A stretch of 64,000 nucleotides of DNA, taken from NCBI GenBank assembly GCA_002270565.1, contig NQMI01000109.1, positions 1 to 64,000 of the forward strand. Reading direction: 5' to 3'. This document shows positions 59,556 through 64,000 of this stretch, one piece after another. The translations under genes and the position numbers were made by a program. The notes under the pieces were generated by a model, which worked only from the letters and a program-made list of their open reading frames with translations, searched no databases and was not told the DNA's origin. Within the stretch, counting starts at the first letter, position 1. Each line of letters starts with the position of its first letter. The DNA is from Stenocarpella maydis (lineage: Eukaryota > Ascomycota > Sordariomycetes > Diaporthales > Diaporthaceae).

Positions 59556-62500
59556 GAACGATGACCACGACCACGACCAGTTGAGGCGTCCCTGACCGAG
59601 CATCAATCAAGTAGTGGTCATCATCATCTGTCTCTGTCTCTGCTCTGCCACCAACCATCGACTGCATAGTCAACCTCGTCTGCGTACTATCAAAAAGCCA
59701 CAGATCCCTACTGTGTACGTACCACCCATCCCCGGCATCCCAGGATGCGCTTGGCTGCCCCGGCCCCCGGCTGATTGGCTGGCAGCCTCTGGACAAAGTG
59801 AGGCGGCCAGCCCTGCCTCGCCTGACTGGCCAGGAACTTCAGACTGCGATCCACGCCATCATCATTATACGTACTTGGCTGCGAAGTACCATCCATCTCC
59901 AGCCCGTCCAGCCCGTCCCAACGTAACATCCAGACCCTCTGTCAATCTCAATTCGTATTGATTCCTCGCTAGCGCCGCAACGGGACCTAAAGCCAGGCTC
60001 GCAGCCATGTCACAACATGCAGGGATCCCATCATGATCTTCACTGCCCCAGATCTCGTCACTGAGTTTCAATCACGATGCATCCGTGGCCCATCATCAGC
60101 CGGCGGTCGGGGGGGGGGTTGGTTTTGTGTTTTTCTTCTTCCTCTTGTGTCCCCACTGGCCGACCTCGGCTCCGGCGTGCAATTGCGGCTCAACGTCCAA
60201 GCACATCTTCTGCTACAGACGACACACAAGCACTCAGTACGCGTGCACATGCCTGATGTTGTACGGAGTACTCTATTGGCGTCGGGCGGCTCAGGTCATG
60301 GTCAAATTAGAGCCCGCGAGTATGCAACGTACACTAACTAGTCTACATAGTAGATGCTCACCAAGCGAGCCTGCGATCGCCGGCCCGCTTCGTCAGCAGG
60401 CCATGTTCAATGCTACGCACGAATGTACACCACTCTCGCGGACCCCCACGGAATCCACCCGTCTTGCCCCCATTCAAACAAGAAGCTGACAAGCCAGACA
60501 AGGCACGGGTTGCTCGTATACTACTGGCCCAAGTTTTCGTGTGTAGGTCAAGTCAGGTCTGGCTGCTGTGTAACTCCAATACTAATGAATGCCTACTTGC
60601 TGTCACCTCCAAGTTCAGGTCCAAGTCGCAGTCGCCCACTGTCAAGCCGTCAAACCCGTCCACCAGGCCCGGCCCTGCCCTCTCATTTTCGGCTTTGACC
60701 GCTGATCTCCACGCCCCGGCTGGTCCCACAAAGTCCGGGATAGCGTGCGCCTATTTTCGGCTACCCGCTTCGCCGGCCGTCGTGTCCACTGCCGTTATTG
60801 ACGCCTGCACCGCACCAGGTTTGTCCCCGGCCCCGCGCGAGTCAGTGAGTCAGCAACTCGGCATCGCGTACGTCAGGTGTTTGCTTCCTCAGCCCGTCTT
60901 GTCCACTGAGTTTGCCGCTAGTTCACCGACTGAGGAGCCGCTCCAGATGCCACAAGCCTGACTCATCCACCGGAACATCACAAGCTTCAACCTCCTCCCC
61001 ATGCTTCACGACGACCGGCCGAGAATTCTGCTTGCTTGTAATGCACTCCCTCACAGGGCAGTCCTTGACAGTGCTGCAGCTGCAGAGGACAATCGATCAA
61101 ATCATCTCGGGGCCGGGATTGCCTGCATCTGTGGTCGATCATCGCGCCGGAAAATATCCCAAAACCTTCTCGCCAGTTTCACGCTTTCTCCGGCCGCGGT
61201 GAAGCCGTGTAACCGCCGGCCAAGGCGTATCTCGGCCACGCACGTCATAATTGTTTTCGTTGCCAGTTCCGGGCCAATATGCATCAAAACCGCCTTTTAC
61301 TTGGGGCACTGTCTTGGCCAACAGGACCTCGTCTCTCGAAATCGAGTAGCCAGACCACTCGGTTGTCCTTTCAACGTGGATTGGGTAGAAGCTCGATTGC
61401 ATCTTGATCCAATCCTAACCGATGGCCACCGATACCGTCTTGCAGGCAGGCCCGTCCGGTCTGGGAATCAGTTACCGTCATCTACTACAGCCTTCTCATT
61501 GATTCCTGTCCTCCGGCCTTTGTGCGCTGTTCGGCGGAGACTGGCGCATTGCCCTGCCCCGAGGCCATGACGCACCCCTCATTTGGGGAGGGGGGCCGGG
61601 GCAGGTGTAAAGAGATTGATTTAGCCATACTCAGCATCAGTCCACCATGGTGCCAGACCAGTAATCTTGAAAACCCAGGCACATGAAGCCGCCCCGTTGG
61701 GCTGCGTAGTAAACACAACTCCATGGCCCAAGGGCCCAACTGTCCAGCCATCCGACTGAAACCTCCTTAGCTTATTGCGCATCTTTCCGCCCTTTGATAT
61801 ACACCTTTCCCCTTTCTTCTCAAGCCCCAGGAGATGGCTGATGGAATTTCCTATTCCATTCTACGCTCGGCCACGCATGCTAATTAAAAACTTGAGATGG
61901 AATTAGAAAGCAAGCTAGGTCTGTCTCAACGTCGAACTAATGACATTGATTCTCCACTTTCTGGGAGCGCACTAGGTTAGATCACTTCAAATGCCCGGGT
62001 TTGGGTGCGCTCTAGGAGTATCGGCCAGGCCGTCTCTACCTAACCATTCGGGACACACCACTTAACAACTTACGTTGTCTATGCGGCGGGGAGCGTGTTG
62101 TGGTTGTGGTTTGGCATGGATCGATCATGGCATAACCTTTCAAGCCGCCTCGTTGCAATTACTTTGAATTATTGTGTGTGTGGAGGGGAGTGCCTATTGT
62201 TCCTTCGACTACGGCGGCTCTCTGTACTTGCGGGGTTGACAAGAGCTCGGCTGGTCACCTGGGTCAAAAGCACTGGAGCAGAATGAGTCAGCATGGTACA
62301 TGTCGGGGGGTTCATATTGTAATATATGACAGGCACAACACCACATTAGACGTCGCCGAAGCCACTCAATAGCTACTACGTTATCCTCGTGGGTAGTACA
62401 GCAATACTGTGTTCCTCACGGACATGTTCCAGCAGGCAAAAGCGAAAACCCCAAACCCACCCACCTCTCTGAATCCCCTGGAAAGAAGAAAAACCCAAGC

Positions 62501-63221
62501 ATGACGTTTATTGCACGCTCGGTTAAATCTCGGCACGAGGCGGTTCGCCGGCCAGGGGGGAGAAGACGGGATGTTTCCGTGAGGCTGATGTAAGAAGTTT
62601 GGGCCATAAGGCATTAAGTAAATCAGCAACGAAATTTTCGAAACTACGCACGTGAGCGTCTGCTTCTCTTCCTAGCCTTATTAACCCCCCCCCCCACCTA
62701 AAAGGCCACTATTCGGTGGATTACCAAAGAGCCGAACTAGGCGCTCATGGGTAGCAGAAGAAAATTGCGTGGTGAAGGACGGTAGAACCAACAGCCCTAC
62801 GGAATACTTGGGGGAGGTGGGGCTTCAAGTCTCAGAAGAAGCGCTTCCACCAGTTTCGAGGGTTGGTTGTCTTTGGCTGGGCCAAATCTGATGGCGTAAA
62901 TACAAGCAGGCTGATATACTGGATGGCGGAATCCTCTCTCGCTTTTCATGACCCTGTCGTTATATATTCGAGCCCAGTGTAGGTTGCTCTTTTACAGTTA
63001 TCGCTTACAGCTGGTCAAAGTTGCAAATATTGTAGTAACTCTTCACATAACGATTGACGGTAGAAATGCGATAACCAAGAGTAACTTCGCCTGAATGCCG
63101 TGAGCCTACAATTATTATACATCAATTGATCGCTGCAAGGAAGCCTAAATATTAACCGCACGCTGAGGGAGGATTCATAGCCGCACCCGCGAAGCACCTG
63201 GGACACTTTAATTACTTCAGG

Positions 63222-63940
63222 TTACACGCCTTCCCCATCGTCCGTGTACATGCCACTGTCCTCGACATCCGCCTCGAACTCCGAAGAAACTGTGGATTCC
63301 GGGGGCGTCAAGACCACATCTCCCTCCTCAGCCCGCTCGTCCTCAGTCTGCAGGAGCAACGGCGGTTCCCCCCGCCGAAACGAGCGCCGTGCCTTGCGGC
63401 CATCCTTGCCTCTCATCAGGGCAGACCAAGCAACGCACTGTAGGGTTGGGCCAAATTAGCATACATGATGGGCACGACACGTGACTGTTACCCAACCGCC
63501 TTGGACACCGGGGGAAAGGGACCTCAGGTGGTCAAAGTATATTGTGGGGGGGNNNNNNNNNNNNNNNNGGGGGGGGGGGGTTAGCGATTAACTACTCACA
63601 GATTCGCAGATTCGCTTCTCGATCTTTTCGCCCTCCTTGCCCTCGAGCTTGTGCATCTCCACGCTCCCGCAGGAGCCCAGGACGCTGTCCGCCATCTCGC
63701 AGACGGTCTCGGAGTGCGTGTAGGGATAGACTCTGAGGCATCCGCAGGGGAGGTCTGCAGCTGCGTCCGTGAAGGTTGAATCACACTATTGGGTATTAGT
63801 TGTTAGTGACTTCTCTGAAAGCCCAGATGTCGCCTGTTGGGTAGTATATTGTGTATTTCCCTGGTGGTTTAATATTCAGGGGAGGCATGAAGAGCCGGAA
63901 CAGAACTTACAAGAGCAATATCCACAATGATGGCACACAT
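63222..63940 (-). CDS. Small cysteine-containing hypothetical protein
   Basis: Three exons, 63940-63911, 63785-63600 and 63437-63222, join in phase 0 to 143 residues. Introns have GTAAGT and GTGAGT donors, CTAAC/CTAAT branch sites and TAG/CAG acceptors; the second contains a 16-N gap. The product starts MCAIIVDIALCDS, then a Cys-rich core (LPCGCLRVYPYTHSETVC, SVLGSCGSVEM, ICESCVAW), a basic stretch (GRKARRSFRRGE) and an acidic tail (SSEFEADVEDSGMYTDD). The initial MC and the CGC...C pattern resemble small fungal proteins that I know only as hypothetical. The first exon is only 10 codons and is the weakest part; another start may lie beyond the window edge. Function unknown. Confidence 0.55.
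63553..63568. other. Assembly gap of 16 N flanked by G runs
   Basis: Seven G before and twelve G after the gap: a homopolymer that was not resolved. It lies inside the second intron of the gene at 63222-63940. Confidence 0.98.
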
Positions 63941-64000
63941 TATGGGATGTAGAGATAATGAAGCGAATATAGTTTCCTGTTGACAAAATATGCGTCCCTA

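Larger units (their letters stand above)
56175..63221. other. 7-kb upstream region without supported genes, microsatellite-rich
   Basis: No frame here has a recognisable domain, signal peptide plus splice structure or coding-like composition; the longest (57431-58180 -, 60410-60961 +, 61001-61570 +) run through microsatellites or are Ser/Pro-rich noise. The composition is that of unique euchromatic DNA. It may contain a long spliced leader and regulatory DNA of the zinc-finger gene, or a non-coding RNA. Notable repeats: 57630-57651, 57881-57920, 58803-58836, 59519-59554. A 10-bp C run is at 62686-62695. Confidence 0.5.

Noticed and set aside
60410..60961. 183-codon plus frame
   Set aside because: Ser/Pro/Thr/Ala-rich with no domain, and no splice or start context; composition matches surrounding non-coding DNA.

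Overview
The window looks like nuclear DNA of a filamentous ascomycete, most likely a Sordariomycete-type Pezizomycotina. The evidence is short GT-AG introns (51-130 bp) with CTAAC/CTGAC branch sites, fungus-specific families (PTH11-like rhodopsin-domain receptor, tannase/feruloyl esterase, LCCL membrane protein, SUR7/PalI-like protein), an intron-containing tRNA-Tyr, and a sharp split between GC-balanced gene islands and very AT-rich transposon blocks whose decay (C to T and G to A) looks like repeat-induced point mutation (RIP).

Layout: 1-1.26 kb decayed transposon-like DNA. 1.26-14.5 kb gene island: secreted GH29 alpha-L-fucosidase (-), YqjM-type old yellow enzyme (-), LCCL-domain multi-pass membrane protein (+), an unrecognised spliced gene with one in-frame stop (-), a 3' fragment of a Ca2+/H+ exchanger (+), and a secreted tannase/feruloyl esterase (+). 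14.9 kb tRNA-Tyr(GUA). 15.0-26.1 kb repeats: Gypsy LTRs and fragments plus four copies of a well-preserved LTR-like element (family A), interrupted by a small island with a four-exon SUR7/PalI-like gene (-). 26.4-28.2 kb PTH11-like receptor (-). 30.2-39.7 kb a three-level nest: a Fot1/pogo DNA transposon (TA duplication) split by a complete Gypsy element (570-bp LTRs, TCTTA duplication), itself carrying a family A copy. 41.1-49.9 kb a second decayed Gypsy element (with a 560-bp assembly gap) and a truncated third one. 51.3-56.2 kb: O-methyltransferase (+) and a C2H2 zinc-finger regulator (-). 56.2-63.2 kb is a 7-kb gene-poor, microsatellite-rich upstream region. 63.2-63.9 kb holds a small cysteine-containing protein gene (-).

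The fucosidase and tannase/feruloyl esterase are consistent with extracellular attack on plant glycans and phenolic esters; the receptor-like protein suits sensing of surfaces or nutrients. I see no operon-like or classical biosynthetic cluster: the O-methyltransferase has no polyketide or peptide synthase beside it. The most unusual content is in the repeats: a recurrent reverse-strand reading frame near the 3' end of Gypsy copies, telomere-like TTAGGG runs inside their LTRs, and an LTR family that has largely escaped the mutation seen around it. Exon boundaries were inferred by eye from splice signals, reading frame and family motifs.
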